Assembly: GCA_963691705.1 (NCBI GenBank)
Contig: OY829537.1
Span: 61,852,304-61,916,303 of the forward strand
Direction of reading: 5' to 3'
DNA length: 64,000 bases
Source of the DNA: Viola odorata
Taxonomy: Eukaryota > Streptophyta > Magnoliopsida > Malpighiales > Violaceae
Shown: positions 1 through 10,110 of the stretch, one piece after another
Numbering within the stretch: position 1 is the first letter of the stretch
Layout: every line of letters begins with the position of its first letter
The notes under the pieces: generated by a model
What the model was told of the DNA's origin: nothing
The model's input: the letters and a program-made list of their open reading frames with translations, nothing else
Databases searched by the model: none
Made by a program: the position numbers and the translations under genes

Positions 1-430
1 ATCGGAGTTCATCTATCGCATCCATAGGTGCCTCTTACACATTAGGCTTGCGCCTTCCTTACTTAAAGACACCTGTCCTCCTTGCGTTGCTATTCATAGT
101 GACTCTGTGGGCTCTCGCCAACCTTACTAAACTCGTTGTAGGAAATTTAGCTTGTTCCCTTGCGTGCCTTAACTCAACCCAAGCTTGTCTCTCACCATTA
201 GCGCACCCTAGGGTTTGGTGTGATCATTGAACCGTATCACATACTCTCTCGGATATGTCCCTTGCTCAAGAGTTCATGAACTTGACATTGGAGTTCCTTG
301 GTCTCCTCCGGATTGCACCGATACGCGGGTCAGTTGGGTAATGTTGATTCTTTGAATAAGGTCGATCTTGTGTTCAATGTCATGGATTGGAGGTAATCCT
401 TGTGGAATTTCCTTTGGATATACATTAATA
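1..430 (-). pseudogene. Start of reverse transcriptase (Ty3/gypsy remnant)
   Basis: On the minus strand the segment resembles the region just before the RT core of plant gypsy polyproteins: a stretch like YPKEIPQGLPPIHDIEHKID, then after a frame change NPEETKELQCQVHELLSKG. Stops and a frameshift break it, and the RT core is not recognisable before the window ends. It follows directly from the protease remnant to its right, as expected for a gag-pro-pol order read leftwards. Confidence 0.55.
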
Positions 431-435
431 AACTC

Positions 436-1290
436 CTACAAAAGTGAAACAATTGGACTAGGTAGAGAAGAAAGGTTAGTGTCAATATTTAAGCAATGTG
501 CTTTGTACCTAAGTACAAGGCACATTTTGTTGGAATGCAATGCATGCCTCACATCCCTCCCTTTTGTAAGTACACTCAATGATTTGGTGTTTCCTTCACT
601 TCCATGATTGTTCTTTTCATTGGGGGTATTTTGCTCACTTCCTCTCTTCTTCTCTCCACTTCTTTCCCCTTGCATTTGCTCTTGATCACACCCAATACCG
701 TGCTTAATCTTTTCATGGTGTGTTTTGAGCTTCCTACTTACTTTCTTCTTTCCACTCTTATCTCTCAAACTCCTCACAATATGGAATTCGACGCTAGCCT
801 TTTCCATTTTTCTTTGATCCTCATTGACTTGAGATGGAGAAAGAGGTGGAATAATGAACTTCTTACCGTGGTAGGTGAGCTGAATTTTATTGGTGTGCCC
901 ATAATGGATCACCTTCCTATCAAATTTCCATGGACGCCCTAAAAGAAGATGACTCATATCCATTGGTACCACATCACATAATCGCTCATCCTCATACCCT
1001 CCCATCTTGAAGCTCACAAGCACTTGCTCCTTGACCTTAACCTCTCCATCATCATTAAACCATTGAAGGGAATAAGGCTTGGGATGGGGTGTAGTTGGTA
1101 AACCTAACTTGTGTACTAGAATGTGACTTATGGCATCAACAACATTACCATTATCCACAATCATGGAGATGATCTTACCATGCACCTAACATCTAGAATC
1201 GAAGAGGTTCTCCCTTTGCTCAACACATGCATCTTCCAACTTGGCATGTGCACTCAAACTCCTCCTCACAACTCGGGTCATGGCCGAAGC
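436..1290 (-). pseudogene. Retroviral-type aspartic protease and linker (gypsy remnant)
   Basis: A 249-codon open stretch on the minus strand reads as a plant gypsy protease region. It has a degenerate active-site segment (IVDNGNVVDAISH, where an intact enzyme would have D-S/T/N-G followed by conserved small residues), then HKLGLPTTPHPKPYSLQW and the hydrophobic LLGRPW motif typical of these proteases. The C-terminal half is a Lys/Glu-rich linker that normally separates protease from RT. Family knowledge supports the call; the missing upstream frame and altered active site suggest it is inactive. Confidence 0.7.
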
Positions 1291-1399
1291 CTGGTTAATT
1301 TCTTACCCATCACTACTCATTACTTCTTCCTCTTCCCTATAAACCTCCTCATGAATAACCTCTTCTCCTTCACTATCCGTCTGATACACTCCCTCTCTA

Positions 1400-2800
1400 A
1401 TTACAATAACTCTCCGATTTGGGCATTCGGAAGAGATGTGCCCTCTCCCATGACACTTGAAACATTCAATGTTGGAAGAGTGTTTTCTAGGTGGTGCATT
1501 GGAAGTGTTTTGGTTGTTTGGTGTTGTAGTAGGAGGTGGTTTGTTCTAAGGTGTGTAAGGCTTCGGTGTTGGGGAATCTTTTTGGTATGGTTTCCATGGT
1601 GTCTTGGAAGGATTTAAGTAGGTGTTTCGGCTAGGAAAATTCTTCCTTTTGGCGGCCTCATGTGCTTCTACCTTGAGTGTATAGTGTAACATAGGTTGCA
1701 AATTCACAAAATCACGCAATTCAAGTTTATATCTAATTTTCTCATGCACACCATTTAAAAATCGGGCCATAGTTACCTCTTTATCTTCATGTGTGTTGGT
1801 TTGGGTGAGAAGCGACTAAAGCTCATTGAAATAATCGCAGACGGATTTTGTTCCTTGTTTGAGACCTTGTAATCAGTTTTGCAAGTCTCGCTTGTAGTAT
1901 GACGGCACAAACCTCTCCCTCATTACTTGCTTCATATCTTCCCAAATGCGAATCTCTCTCCCACCAACTCACGACATAACCATCAAACTCCATTGTGGCG
2001 AGTTTCACCTTTTTAAATTTCGTGTATTAGTGGCAATTGAAAATCCATAGTTCCCTCGAAGATAGGGATTTGCACCTTAATGCTACCCAAGTTATCATCA
2101 AGGCGAGGCTCTTGATTCCTATTCCTTCTCACCCTATTCAAACGGTCACGCTCATTAAGCTCATCAAAATCATCATTAGCCTCTTCATAATACTCCTTAT
2201 AGAATTCTCGTTAGTGATGAGGATCGGTTCGCGCATTGAGGTGTGCGAAGAGAGTTGGGTCGGTCACGGCCGTAACTTGGGTATGCCGCTATCGGTTGGA
2301 TCAATGGTAACATGTTGGCCATGTGGTAGCCCAATTGTTTACACCTCTTGGAACCGGTAATATTGACCCTTAATACCTTGGGCATGGAGTGCCAGCATGT
2401 TGTTCGCGTGGCCTTTGGATATGACAAGGTTTGGAAAAGCATTTTGTTTTCGAGGGCCCGGCGTAAGCACCTAGGGGAAGCCACGGTTGGCCACCCATGG
2501 ATGATATTCGTCTTCGCCATAACTGTCATGACCCTCTTCTTCGGTGTCACAAGTCACTTATTTCTTACTAGGCTCTTCATGGGGTTTATAAGGGAGAGCT
2601 TTGGTTGGCGGAGGACATGAGGAAGTCACGACTGGCTGGCCTTGAGCAAGTTGCAGCATGAGAGACTTGAACATATCCCTCACTTCCTTTTGTTCATTAA
2701 GAATATTATCCACCTTGGCGGCTAAGGAAAGGGTAGCCTCGCCGGACTTAGCATCGTTGTTTCCAACTATACTTTCGTCGGACGTTGTGGAATGTCATAC
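1400..2800 (-). pseudogene. Gag of chromovirus-like gypsy element, broken
   Basis: Minus-strand pieces in order: an N-terminal segment near 2560-2760 (NDAKSGEATLSLAAKVDN...), a capsid-like retrotrans_gag segment at 1780-1960 (WEDMKQVMRERFVPSYYKR followed by a stop), a helical segment at 1546-1770 (MARFLNGVHEKIRYKLEL), and a CCHC zinc knuckle at 1423-1464 with spacing C-x2-C-x4-H-x4-C. At least two nonsense codons and frame changes are present, so it cannot make a full Gag. It would have packaged element RNA in a cytoplasmic particle. It lies directly upstream of the protease remnant. Confidence 0.7.
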
Positions 2801-3903
2801 CTACACACGCAGCAAATGTTAGTAAAACAAAATATTTCGCTCCCTCACGTGTTTACCCTCGTGTTTAAGCACACGTAAAAATTATCCTCTCAAAATCTCT
2901 CAATTCTAGCCTACAAAGGGGTGCTGCAAGTTATGCGTGCGATGTCGCGTGATTTTCGTACCCACCGTCATCAAATTCCTATTACCTAAAGTTTCAATTA
3001 CACAAGACTCAACAATAAAAAGGACAAAAGACAAGAGACTCAAGTTGGATTAATTGAAAACTAAAAAGGACGAATATAGTTGAGAGGAAATTAAAAGGTG
3101 GAATATTAGCTTGCAAAAGAAAGGATAGAAAGATCTAGCAACTTGTCACTTACCAAATATTTGAACCTCTCACTTTACCTTTTGATCCCCACTATTTTGA
3201 CTAATTTTGAAAAGGACTTGTTTGCAACTTGTTGTTTTGCTATTTAGGGCCTTCTTTTGGTGCTTTAGGCATGTGAGGCTCAGCTGGGCATTTAATGCAA
3301 AGGCTGGTTGTTTGCACAAAAAAGGAAATCCAACAGCTTCCTTTTGAAGCCTCCTCGTTGGCTTAGCACAAATGGGGTAAGTTTGGGGCAAATGAGGGTG
3401 CTAGGTGAGGAAAAGCTGACTTTGTTCAGTCTTGAGATGGATTAAAACAAGGAGAAACATTGGATTTGCCTAGGGAAAATGAAATTAAGGATCAAACTCA
3501 AGGATTTTCAAAAGCTACCTCAAGAATCTGAAGAACAATTTGAATGTGTTTGATTGTAATTTTCGAATTTTGACCCTAGAATTTGGAAAACAAGAGTGAA
3601 TATGTATGCACTTGACTCTAGACTCTTTTAAGACTTGCCACAACAAGTTTCAACTAAGAAAGAAGAAGAAAAACTTGGCTGAAAATGCTAGGAAAACTGA
3701 CCTCTTGATGAACACTAAGAACACTAATGTTGAAACCTTTGTATCTTTCAACTTTGGTGCTCAAATGGTTTGAAACCTTCACCAAAACGTCCAGAAATTC
3801 AAGAGTAATGGTTTTAACCGGTGAAAGTGTGATTTCTTGATACAAGTTTGAATCTTTTCAGATTTAAAGCAGACACACAACAAGAGTAACTCAAGACAGC
3901 TAT
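2801..3903 (-). other. 5' leader of the leftmost gypsy element
   Basis: About 1.1 kb between the primer-binding site and gag with no convincing reading frame. It is A/T-rich and shows weak similarity in layout to the leader at 4867-5740. Nothing else is recognised here. Confidence 0.4.
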
Positions 3904-3915
3904 GCTCCGCTACCA
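3904..3915 (-). other. tRNA primer-binding site (initiator-Met type)
   Basis: On the minus strand the site reads TGGTAGCGGAGC, close to TGGTATCAGAGC, the common plant initiator-Met tRNA primer site. Two bases separate it from an LTR end (TGATA on the plus strand, TATCA on the minus), the expected spacing. It marks the LTR to its right as a 5' LTR of a minus-strand element. Confidence 0.65.
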
Positions 3916-4323
3916 CTTGATAAGTTCCAAGCTCTCTTTAAGGAGCAAGGATCTAGCTTAATTTGTCTTACCAATGTTCAATGGAAAAATCCCAGAAAAT
4001 TATGGTAAAATAGATGGAGATGCAGCAGAAATAGAGTAAGATGAAAGATAAATAATTAATAAGACAAACACAAGAATGGTGGATTGATACTTGGAGATGA
4101 AATAGATTTCAACAACAATAAATACTTTAATTAAACTTGCAACAACTTACACAAGAAGTAGCAACGAACTACAGATTGAAAGTTTAACGATTTTACTTGC
4201 AATGACCAAAGGAACTCTCAACCTTAAATCATACAAGTGTGTCTATGGTGTTTAGAGGGAGGAGTGTTCTCTACTCAGTAATAAACACTTGACATAAACT
4301 AAGTAGATAAATAAAGGAAAGAG

Positions 4324-4333
4324 CTATTTATAG
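4324..4333 (-). promoter_or_regulatory. LTR TATA box
   Basis: CTATAAATAG on the minus strand inside the LTR. Transcription would run left towards the leader and gag. The palindrome cluster starts about 60 bp upstream of it. Confidence 0.6.
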
Positions 4334-4394
4334 CATGGGACAAAAAGAAGCCGAAAAGCCTTCAAAATCCACGTCTGCCCCTTAAGGTAGTGTA

Positions 4395-4547
4395 TGGCAG
4401 TATGCTGCCTGGAGCAACTTTCAAAAGTTAGAATTTCTGGCAGTATACCGCTACAATCCTGGCGGTATACCGCTAGTCTCGGCTTCTCCCATGCATAATT
4501 AGGGAATTTCTGGCGGTATGCCGCCAAGAGTCTGGCAGTATACCGCT
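4395..4547. repeat. Cluster of five GCGGTATACCGC-type palindromes
   Basis: Five variants of TGGCGGTATACCGCT occur at 4395, 4438, 4460, 4511 and 4533, differing at one to three positions (GCAGTATACCGC, GCGGTATGCCGC). Each is a near-perfect inverted repeat. They lie in the LTR just upstream of its TATA box. Confidence 0.85.
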
Positions 4548-4847
4548 AGCTTCGGCCAGAAATTCCCTAAGGTGCTCCAAGATCAGTTCTACGGGGATTC
4601 TTGGCCTCCCGAATGATGGGCGACCATCATTAAGACCCGTCCTTTATTTTGAAACACTTCTTCACACATCCGACATTCAATCCATAGTATGATCTTCTTA
4701 ACCATGCTTCTTGTGATTGGACCTTTTGGTAATATGTCTTGCTCTTCAAGCTTTAATACATCCTTGATCGTATCACTTAGTATGAGCTAAATGCACACAC
4801 AAAAGATTACACACAATGGAACTCTTGGCTTTTGACTCACCCTTTTG

Positions 4848-4865
4848 TTTTTTTTTTTTTTTTTT
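4848..4865. repeat. Poly(T) run of 18
   Basis: Eighteen consecutive T on the plus strand. On the minus strand the A-run followed by CAAAAGGG could be a polypurine tract next to the LTR at 3918-4839, but a simple homopolymer is equally possible. Confidence 0.6.
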
Positions 4866-4866
4866 A

Positions 4867-5740
4867 TATAGGGGCTAAGCCGGGGCTAGCGGTATACCGC
4901 TAGGAACCAGGCGGTATGCCGCTAGGTGCGTTTCTTTCTTTTGCTTGATTTAATTTTTTTTTGAATGAGTGCAAGAGTTCACAATGTAAATGTGGATGAC
5001 AAGTATTGCAAGTTAAAAAATGTGTGACAAGTAGTTTTGCTTAAGAGATAAGGTGGCAAGTGATATGTTGGCTTTTGAAATGTGTTGTGGAGGGAAAAAG
5101 AGGCTGACAAACCAGCTGGGTTCTTAGCTTAAAATGGCAAGGTGCAGGTTACTTTTCGAAAGGTGTTGCTTATCTACCACCGAAATGGCAATATTTAGGG
5201 AAGAGAGTGTGAGTAGGTAAGGATTGTAAGGAAAAGGTGTAAGAGGTGGGGTTTGGGCTGACTTTAGGCCAAATAAACAAGGATTAAACACAACTTTAGC
5301 CAGCTGAATCAAAGGAATTCGGATCAAACACACACCCTGATAAGAACACACTTGAAGACTCAAGAACAAATGCAACAACACCAAGAACACAACCTCTGAA
5401 CTTTTACCTTTTGACTGGGCAAACGATGGAATGACAAGCTAAAAATCATACCACAAGAAACTAGAGAAAACGTACTACAAAAAAAGACTCAAGAAATAAG
5501 AAAAATGATGACATGAAACTCAAGAGACACCAGAAGCAAGATGAACATGAAAATAGAAAACTGGACAGTTTGAACACCTTTGAATAAAAACGATTTTGTA
5601 ATAATTTCCTCAGTAGAAATACTAAAAAATGGCCCAAAAGATCCATAAGACACACGAGAACAACAAACAACCAAGGAGAAAGAAAAATATGGCTGAAAAG
5701 ATAGGAGAAAAATTCGTACCAACCTAGAGGACGACCAAAT
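4867..5740 (-). other. 5' leader of second gypsy element, with two more palindromes
   Basis: About 870 bp to the left of a primer-binding site. There is no coding similarity; the open frames on the minus strand are hydrophobic and low-complexity, typical of chance. Two more GCGGTATACCGC-type palindromes lie at 4887-4902 and 4909-4924, so the motif is not confined to LTRs. Confidence 0.4.
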
Positions 5741-5752
5741 GCTCTGCTACCA
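5741..5752 (-). other. tRNA primer-binding site (initiator-Met type)
   Basis: Minus strand TGGTAGCAGAGC, one or two changes from the usual plant Met-tRNA site. It is followed on the plus strand by two bases and then TGATATGATC, the end of the next LTR. The layout matches the site at 3904-3915. Confidence 0.7.
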
Positions 5753-6175
5753 CATGATATGATCTTGGCTTCGATTTGGAGAAGATAGCCTGATTAGTTG
5801 GGCGATGGATCTAGTCCTCTTTAGGAGGTTGACAATTCGGATGAAGGAAGGATGGGTGGACGAATGAAGATGGAGTTGGATATGTAAGTGCAGCGGTTTA
5901 ACGGAGGATTAATAGAAATAGAAATGGAAAATACTTGTATTTAACTTAATAATAAAGGAAACCCTTCTTACAACAAGGCAAGAAAACCTTCCTAAGATGA
6001 TTACTAAGGATCTCTAATCAAGACGACCCTTTCACTAACAAGAGTGAACAACCCGTTTGATCTTGATTTAGAAGGATAATTTAGTGTTAAGAACCCTAAT
6101 AGCTAAACCTAGATAATTGGCCTTAGATGAAGATCCACTCAAATCAAAGACAAGCATAAAAGAGTATGTTTAAGC

Positions 6176-6185
6176 CTATTTATAT
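6176..6185 (-). promoter_or_regulatory. LTR TATA box
   Basis: ATATAAATAG on the minus strand in the LTR, about 115 bp downstream (in transcription direction) of the palindrome cluster. The arrangement is the same as in the LTR at 3918-4839. Confidence 0.6.
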
Positions 6186-6292
6186 GGAGGCTATTTACAT
6201 AGGAGAAAACCCTAAATTACCCTTGGATAAGAGGGCTTTGATCACCTAGAAGCTGGCTTGAAAAAGGACTTGGATAAGTCATAATACGAGTC

Positions 6293-6401
6293 TGGCGGTA
6301 TACCGCCTGGAACCTGGTGGTATGCCGCGAAGCTCGTTGCTCCCAGCCTTCAAAACACCGACGCTAGCGGCATACCGCTAGGCACCTGGCGGTATGCCGC
6401 C
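6293..6401. repeat. Cluster of four GCGGTATACCGC-type palindromes
   Basis: Copies at 6293 (GGCGGTATACCGCC), 6315 (GGTGGTATGCCGCG), 6365 (TAGCGGCATACCGCTA) and 6387 (GGCGGTATGCCGCC). They lie upstream of the LTR TATA box. Confidence 0.85.
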
Positions 6402-7069
6402 CGAGCTACCTCGCGAGCTTTTGGCGAAGCTTTCTCATGGCTTACGGGGCCCACTTGTGAGGTCCGTACGGGTCTGAGAGTGAGCATGTTGGCGTGCACA
6501 TACATCAGCCATTGATCCTTCGCTTATAAGTTGCTCTCCTTAGCTCGAATGGTCTTCAAGAGAATGACTACTAACCCTTTGCTCTGTGTGAAGTATCCAT
6601 GAGCTCCCGTGCTCGTATCATCCAAGTCTAAGAACTAAATAAACAATTAAATAAATAATTAAGTCAATAATTAAATAAACATTCTAGAATCTCAGAATAG
6701 CTTTTGCACGACTGGGCTCCAAGATGGGTCGCTAACGTCTTTAATTTCATGAAACAAAGTGGATCACAAATGTTGGACTTCGATATGAGTGAATTGGCTC
6801 AGACACAGTCGCCTAGTGCGTCTTTGCATAGAATACTTGCGTGTGAGAATGTCACCTCGAGCCATCTTGAGATTGGCTCATCCAAATGTCCTCAAACTTG
6901 GCCAAGAATTTCCTAAGACATCAATCGGTATTGTATTTACTTTAGATCCTTGATTGAAGCTTCATTTCCATGACTTGACTTCGATAGACATTAAACCTTG
7001 TGTTAAGAGCCTCCAAGCCACCTTCCATGTCATCCTTCACCTAAAGGCTTGACCTAGCAGTGTCTCTGA

Positions 7070-7079
7070 CCTTTTCTCC
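7070..7079 (-). other. Candidate polypurine tract
   Basis: GGAGAAAAGG on the minus strand directly before the proposed 5' end of the LTR at 5755-7069. A polypurine tract there primes plus-strand DNA synthesis in LTR elements. It lies between the internal region to the right and the LTR. Confidence 0.45.
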
Positions 7080-7173
7080 ATGTATATAGGTTGTATTAAC
7101 CTCCCTTGAGGCTTTGTAACATCCTTGCTTGACGTCTTGGTTTGATTGGCCCTAATGGTGTGGTTTGCGTGTG

Positions 7174-7728
7174 TCATGGGGCTAGGATCATATCATTCCC
7201 TTCCCCTTCGAAAGGATTCACCCTCGAATCTGTTTCCTCATTGGCAGAAGCACTCTTCAAGATAGAAAAATCAAAGGAAACACAAGAAGAATAGAAAATA
7301 CCCAAGGCATCTAACTCGGCGATGGTCCCCTTGTGTGCGGCGGTGGTTTGGGTCAAACCAACGTCTCCAATGGCGGCTGTCTTATTGACTTGAGTAGGCA
7401 ACCAAGGTTGGTGTAAGAACATCCTTCCTTTATCAACAATCCTAAACAACCGCTTCAACCTCTCTAAGTATCCCTTATTCGCATAAGGAACACTCAAATG
7501 CTCAATGTGAGCTACGACTTGCTCAAGTGGTATTTGTGCTATCATCAACTCCTTGTAAAATTCTATACTTCCAAAGTACTCCAAACACCAAGGATTTAAT
7601 GGAACCACAAGTATAAAACCATAACCGAATTGGTTGCAAACAAACATAAGTGAAAATTCATTAAAAGATCTCAATCTTACAAACCACTGAATACCACCTC
7701 GCTCCTCAAACTCTATCATCTCTCGCAT
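7174..7728 (-). pseudogene. Unidentified 184-codon ORF, 3' end of a gypsy internal region
   Basis: Minus-strand frame ending with ...DSRVNPFEGEGNDM, a phrase that in my memory ends many plant gypsy polyproteins just before the 3' LTR. The rest (for example PWCLEYFGSIEFYKEL and KRLFRIVDKGRMFLHQPWLP) is not a domain I can name. It is in the same reading frame as 8218-8679, with broken sequence between them, so both may come from one longer ORF. It lies about 100 bp from the candidate polypurine tract, which fits a position at the end of the internal region. Confidence 0.4.
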
Positions 7729-7912
7729 CCTTTGTAGACTGCCTCAAGTAAGGAGATACACAATATCGTGATCTTGGTATGCTAAGGTTTCTCCACCATT
7801 GTTACCCTAAATCACTAAAGGACTTCTTTTGGCCCTTATACACGAATTCCATGGCTAAATCGTACCAATACCAACATGTAATGCGCTTGGAATTCTTCTC
7901 ATCTTGGCACTC

Positions 7913-8679
7913 TCACTCAACTCTACTTTTTTCACAAGTGTCATTCTCATCTCGTAACCCATGCTCACTTTTTTCATGAGGGTTGTTTTGAATTTCTTTT
8001 CTTAACCCATGCTCACTCTTTTCATGCGTGTGTTTTCCTCTCGCATGCTCATTCTTTTCATGCGGCTTGTTTTTCTCACTAATTATCTCTTCCTTTTCAA
8101 CACAGAACTCTCCTTTTTTGCTCTCAATATTTTTAGTACTCTCAAATTTGGCAAAAGCTTTTTCTTGTACACTTATATTGCGCTCAACAAGCGCCTTAGC
8201 ATTCTCAGATAAGACAGTCACATGCCCGTCATCAATTCGGCCATTCCAAGAGCTTGATCAAAGTACCGATCACTCTCATGGTCTTTCAGAGGTTGGATCA
8301 ATGCGCCTCGAGAATCACCTTGTCTTTGACGCCTTTGGTGTTCACGCCCTAGTTGAGGAAGTCCCATTTTGTTTGTAGCACAAAATATCTTCGAAACCTC
8401 CATTACTTCGGGTAATAGAATATGATCCATACTCACATTGACGTTGGAAGCAAGTAGTCCCTCATGTGCCATCGGCTGACTGATGCGCTCATCAATTGCT
8501 ATTACCATATCTTGTGCTCTAGAAATACTACTACTCAAACCATCCAACTGACTCTCCTTAGTCTCATCATCTTTGCTAAGACCGTGTTGTGGATTAGTTA
8601 TCTCAAAATCTTCAACTGGAATGCACTTATCCATTCCGCGGTCTACTTTACGTGTGAGCTTCTTCGAGAGAATAGACAA
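7913..8679 (-). pseudogene. Unidentified ORF remnant with HEKSEHG repeats
   Basis: Two overlapping minus-strand frames (8218-8679 and 7913-8221, shifted relative to each other) probably derive from one gene. The second is highly charged and contains imperfect repeats of HEKSEHGLR (DNA repeats around 7958-8070). No enzymatic motif is visible. It is followed on the left by the 7174-7728 frame. I do not recognise the function; a gag-like or linker region of a gypsy element is the simplest explanation. Confidence 0.35.
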
Positions 8680-8691
8680 ACGCTCGAAAGG

Positions 8692-9385
8692 AGTCTAAGA
8701 ACTAAATAAATAATTAAATAATTAAATAAACATTCTAGAAGCTCAGAATAGCTTTTGCACGGCTGGGCTCCAAGATGGGCCACAATCTCCAAGTCGCGGG
8801 TTGCTGCGAGTTCACACTGTGCATGAAAATGTCCACTCAAGCTGACGTTTGATCTACTCATCTGATTGGTCTGAAAGTTGTTCCAAACGGAAGCCAACAT
8901 CCGAAAATAGTGAAAGGGTGTAAAAAAGTGGTGTTGATTGACGCGTTTGGAAATCCAAACCTGAGTATGACTATGTTTGCAAAAATATAGCTCAAGGCTA
9001 TCTCTCAAACGACTCATACGTTTGGGCTCAAATTTGGACACAAACTTGACAACATCTTGAAGTTCATGAAACAAAGTGGATCGTACGTTTGACTTTGATA
9101 TGACTGAATTGGCTCGGACACAGTCGCCTGGTGCGTCTGTGCGTAGAATACTTGTATGTGAGAATGTCACCTCGAGCCATCTTGAGATTGGCTCGTCTAA
9201 ATGTCCTCAAACTTGGCCACAACTTTCCTAAGACATCAATCGATCTTGTATTTACTTTAGATCCTCGATTGAAGCTTTATTTCCATGACTTAGCTCGGAT
9301 GGACATTAAACCTTACGTTAAGAGCCTTCAAGCAACCTTCCATGTCATTATTCGCCTAAAGTCTTGACCCAGTAGCGTCTCCGGA
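8692..9385 (-). repeat. Partial LTR (upstream part only)
   Basis: The ends align with 6624-7069: the A/T-rich start near TCTAAGAACTAAATAAA and the end near CTTGACCCAGTAGCGTCTC. It carries about 280 bp in the middle that the other copy lacks. It lacks the TATA, R and U5 parts seen at 5755-6620 and is joined directly to the ORF remnant on its left, so this is a truncated 5' LTR. On its right it abuts the integrase remnant of element H. Confidence 0.65.
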
Positions 9386-9690
9386 AATGCAACTTAGTAT
9401 CTGATTGATGAGCACCACAAATCCCACAACGAGCTTCTTGCAGGACTTGGATTAATTCTTCTTTTCCCAGACACCTAAGGAGTACACCATCAAATGAACG
9501 ATCCTATAATGTTTCCTTAAAATATATAAACCGGGGAGCTTGTCTTTTTATTTCAGTCTTATGGCGAGGATCATCAGGTAACTTCCTATATTGGAGGAAA
9601 TTAATAAGTGGTTGCCTCCAATCTTCATTCTCTTCCTCGACCACCATGATGTCATTTACTATCTCCTCATCTTCGGGGATGAATAGAGGA
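9386..9690 (-). pseudogene. Integrase N-terminal (zinc-binding) start of element H
   Basis: Minus-strand reading gives DWRQPLINFLQYRKLP, then a broken stretch and LLRCLGKEE followed by a segment like EARCGICGAHQSDTKLHF. These match the linker and the first half of the HHCC zinc domain of plant gypsy integrases. The sequence stops at the boundary with the partial LTR (8692-9385), so the zinc domain is cut before its CC pair. At least one stop codon is present. Confidence 0.65.
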
Positions 9691-10110
9691 ACGACCTAGC
9701 GTTGAAAAACTGATACCGGGATGTCCTCTCCTTCTATCACAACTAAAATAGTAGCAAGATGGGCCAACGCATCTGCTTGCCTATTTTGACTTCTTGGAAC
9801 GAATTTGAGACTTATGGAATCAAACTTCTCCAATAGTTTCATCGTATATCGGTGATATGGCACTAAATCTTCTTTCTGGAGCTCATATTCAGACAATAGT
9901 TGATTAATGAGCAACTTTGAGTCGTCGTATACCTTTAGTTAGTTGATCCTCATTTCCAAACCAATCAACAAAGCTTGGTACTCTTCGACGTTATTGGAGC
10001 AATTTTCTATCAAGGTGAAAGAGAACGCCAGCACCTCATCGTGGGGAGTAGCAAATACTACTCCAGGTCCTGCGCCATAACTTCTAGTTGCACCATCAAA
10101 GAATAATTTT
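9691..10110 (-). pseudogene. Archaeal-type RNase H (aRNH) of element H
   Basis: Minus-strand segments KLFFDGATRSYGAGPGVVF, CSNNVEEYQALLIGLEM, VYDDSKLLINQLLSEYELQ and NRQADALAHLAT show the D-E-D-D order of an RNase H. The first D is in FFDG, E in VEEYQAL, the next D in DDSKL and the last in ADALA. Two in-frame stops are visible. In Tat elements this second RNase H lies between the first RNase H and integrase, exactly as here. Confidence 0.75.

Larger units (their letters stand above)
3918..4839 (-). repeat. LTR of leftmost gypsy element (putative)
   Basis: The left end (TGATAAGTTCC) is fixed by the adjacent primer-binding site. The right end is inferred from a CA followed by a run that reads A-rich/GGG on the minus strand. 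Inside are a TATA box (4324-4333) and, upstream of it in the transcription direction, a cluster of near-palindromic GCGGTATACCGC motifs. No second copy is in the window, so the right boundary is only a proposal. Confidence 0.5.
5755..7069 (-). repeat. LTR of second gypsy element
   Basis: The left end (TGATATGATC) is fixed by the primer-binding site. The right end is placed where similarity to the partial copy at 8692-9385 stops and a purine-rich run begins on the minus strand. The right 445 bp (about 6624-7069) is repeated at 8692-9385; this copy lacks about 280 bp present there (between about 6731 and 6742). It contains a TATA box and four GCGGTATACCGC-type palindromes. Its proposed 5' terminus reads TC rather than TG, so that base is either mutated or misplaced. 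Confidence 0.6.
1..9385 (-). mobile_element. Chain of decayed chromovirus-like Ty3/gypsy LTR elements
   Basis: Minus-strand remnants of at least two related Ty3/gypsy elements. Reading leftwards they are: an LTR fragment (8692-9385), the tail of an internal region (7080-8679), a full-looking LTR (5755-7069), a primer-binding site and leader, a second LTR (3918-4839), another primer-binding site and leader, then gag, protease and the start of RT running off the left window edge. The right edge abuts the integrase remnant of element H at about 9386, so the chain is read as an insertion into H whose left end lies outside the window. The chromovirus-like assignment rests on the gag zinc knuckle, the protease style and the initiator-Met-type primer sites. 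The exact lineage is uncertain. Confidence 0.6.

Noticed and set aside
1123..1617. 164-codon plus-strand ORF
   Set aside because: Antisense to the gag zinc knuckle and protease region; composition is that of a shadow frame.
3904..3915. tRNA gene
   Set aside because: Only the 12-base primer-binding match is present; no cloverleaf can be built around it. The same holds for 5741, 27456, 51691 and 62311.
8643..9170. 175-codon minus-strand ORF
   Set aside because: Lies wholly in the LTR fragment 8692-9385, has no domain, and the other LTR copy does not preserve it.
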